Positions 63,197 to 64,000 of a stretch of DNA of 64,000 nucleotides are shown piece after piece. Location: contig VCJN01001151.1 in the NCBI GenBank assembly GCA_006384855.1, forward strand, positions 1-64,000, given 5' to 3'. The notes under the pieces are model-generated. The model did no database searches. It worked only from the letters and a program-made list of their open reading frames with translations, and was not told where the DNA came from. The first letter of the stretch is position 1. Every line of letters begins with the position of its first letter. The DNA is from Tetraselmis striata (taxonomy: Eukaryota; Chlorophyta; Chlorodendrophyceae; Chlorodendrales; Chlorodendraceae). A program made the position numbers and the translations under genes.

Positions 63197-64000
63197 GCCC
63201 GCGAGTACTCCAAAAATGCAGGCACGCTCAAGGCGGAGATCCTGCGGCGCTGCGGCGCGTGGCACGCTCCCATCCCGGAAATGCTCCGCGCCACGCCACT
63301 GACCGGTATGTCGGGCTACCCGGTGTACGACCGCGAGCTGCTGGAGCCCGGGGTGCTGCGACCCGCAGCAGAGGCCGCTCGCCGGGTGACGCTCATCGGC
63401 GATGCTGCGCACCCGATGACGCCCTTCAAGGCACAGGGCGCCAATCAGGTGAGGAGGCCAGAAACGTGATGCAACCTTGGCAGAAGAACATATAAATAGC
63501 TCATTGTTTACTGAAGTCAACAGTGAATTCTTACTTTAGGTAATAAATGAACATTCCCCAGGGGTTGTATTTGTCTTGCCTTTGGGGTTGTGTGCTGACC
63601 TTTCGTTGTCGTGGGAATCCGCTGTGCGACGCAGGCCATCAGCGATGCGGCCCTGCTGGCGGACTGCCTGGCGGATGGCGTGCGGCGCCTGGGGCCAGCG
63701 AGTGGCCTACAGGCCGCGCTGCCGGTGTTCGAGGCCAAGATGCTCGCACGCAGCGCGCGCATGGTGGTCTCCAGCCGCCAAAAGGCACAGGAGCTACACA
63801 GCGCGCTCGCGCTACAGCCGGCGCGGAAGACGCAGCGCGAGGCGGGCGTGGACATGGGCACCGTCATCCAGCGCCTGCGCGCCGGCGCCATTGGGGCTCA
63901 GGCGGCGGAGGACCCGCGCGGGCTGGATGCCGTGGTGACCGCCGTCATGGAGGGCTGTCTGTCGCTGGCGCCTGGCACGCCCAGCACCAAGGCCGCCAAC
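63197..64000 (+). pseudogene. Third copy of the last two FAD monooxygenase exons, cut by window end
   Basis: Exon 63197-63448 and the start of the next exon at 63635 repeat exons 7 and 8 of the fusion gene. The frame is open to the window end. The intron between them is about 110 bases shorter than in units 1 and 2, missing an AT-rich part (TTTAATAAAATAATAAGG). No upstream exons are present. Further units may follow outside the window. Confidence 0.75.

Overview
This is eukaryotic nuclear DNA, rich in G+C, with GT-AG introns, retrotransposons of several classes and long runs of C or G. A green alga of the Chlorophyceae (volvocalean type) is the best guess. The reasons are a tyrosine-recombinase retroelement of the PAT/TOC/Kangaroo type, algal-type chromovirus Gypsy elements, a TGTAA box about 30 bases after a stop codon, and a short block mixing CCCTAAA and CCCTAAAA telomere-type units. 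Other algal groups are not excluded, because the ANTAWAFAK-type repeats in one gene also occur in stramenopiles. No bacterial operon, CRISPR array, rRNA or convincing tRNA gene was seen.

Layout. 1-14.3 kb is a mosaic of nested, decayed retroelements: copia LTRs and pol, Gypsy integrase and chromodomain pieces on both strands, and a PAT-like element that cuts a short coding fragment and is itself cut by a copia LTR. 14.5-16.4 kb is an array of foldback repeats. 16.7-19.6 kb holds two unidentified host-like genes, one with a 315-bp internal duplication. 20.0-24.0 kb is a decayed minus-strand Gypsy element split by a 350-bp MITE. 25.8-26.5 kb holds one orphan ORF and 26.6-27.3 kb a 67-bp minisatellite. 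29.3-30.6 kb is a three-exon temptin-like secreted-protein gene (minus). 32.7-38.9 kb contains remnants of a Crypton-like tyrosine recombinase, a possible CACTA transposase and a LINE tail, then two foldback structures.

39.95-46.34 kb is the most notable gene. Eight exons, with phase-0 introns wherever the phase can be read, encode about 11 ANTAWAFAK-type helical repeats fused in the same exon to the Rossmann start of a flavin monooxygenase, followed by a lysine-rich tail. Its last two exons begin a recent tandem segmental duplication. One unit of about 8.8 kb carries the two exons (plus), a PC-esterase/TBL-like gene (minus) and a PAT-like retroelement (minus). It is followed by a second unit of about 9.4 kb and by the start of a third that runs off the window. 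The first junction (53419-53450) carries the telomere-like repeats exactly where the retroelement is truncated.

The host genes do not form an obvious pathway. The fusion protein is probably an organelle- or RNA-linked oxidoreductase, the TBL-like protein a Golgi polysaccharide O-acetyltransferase, and the temptin-like protein is secreted. All exon junctions here were read by eye from splice signals and reading phase and have no transcript support.
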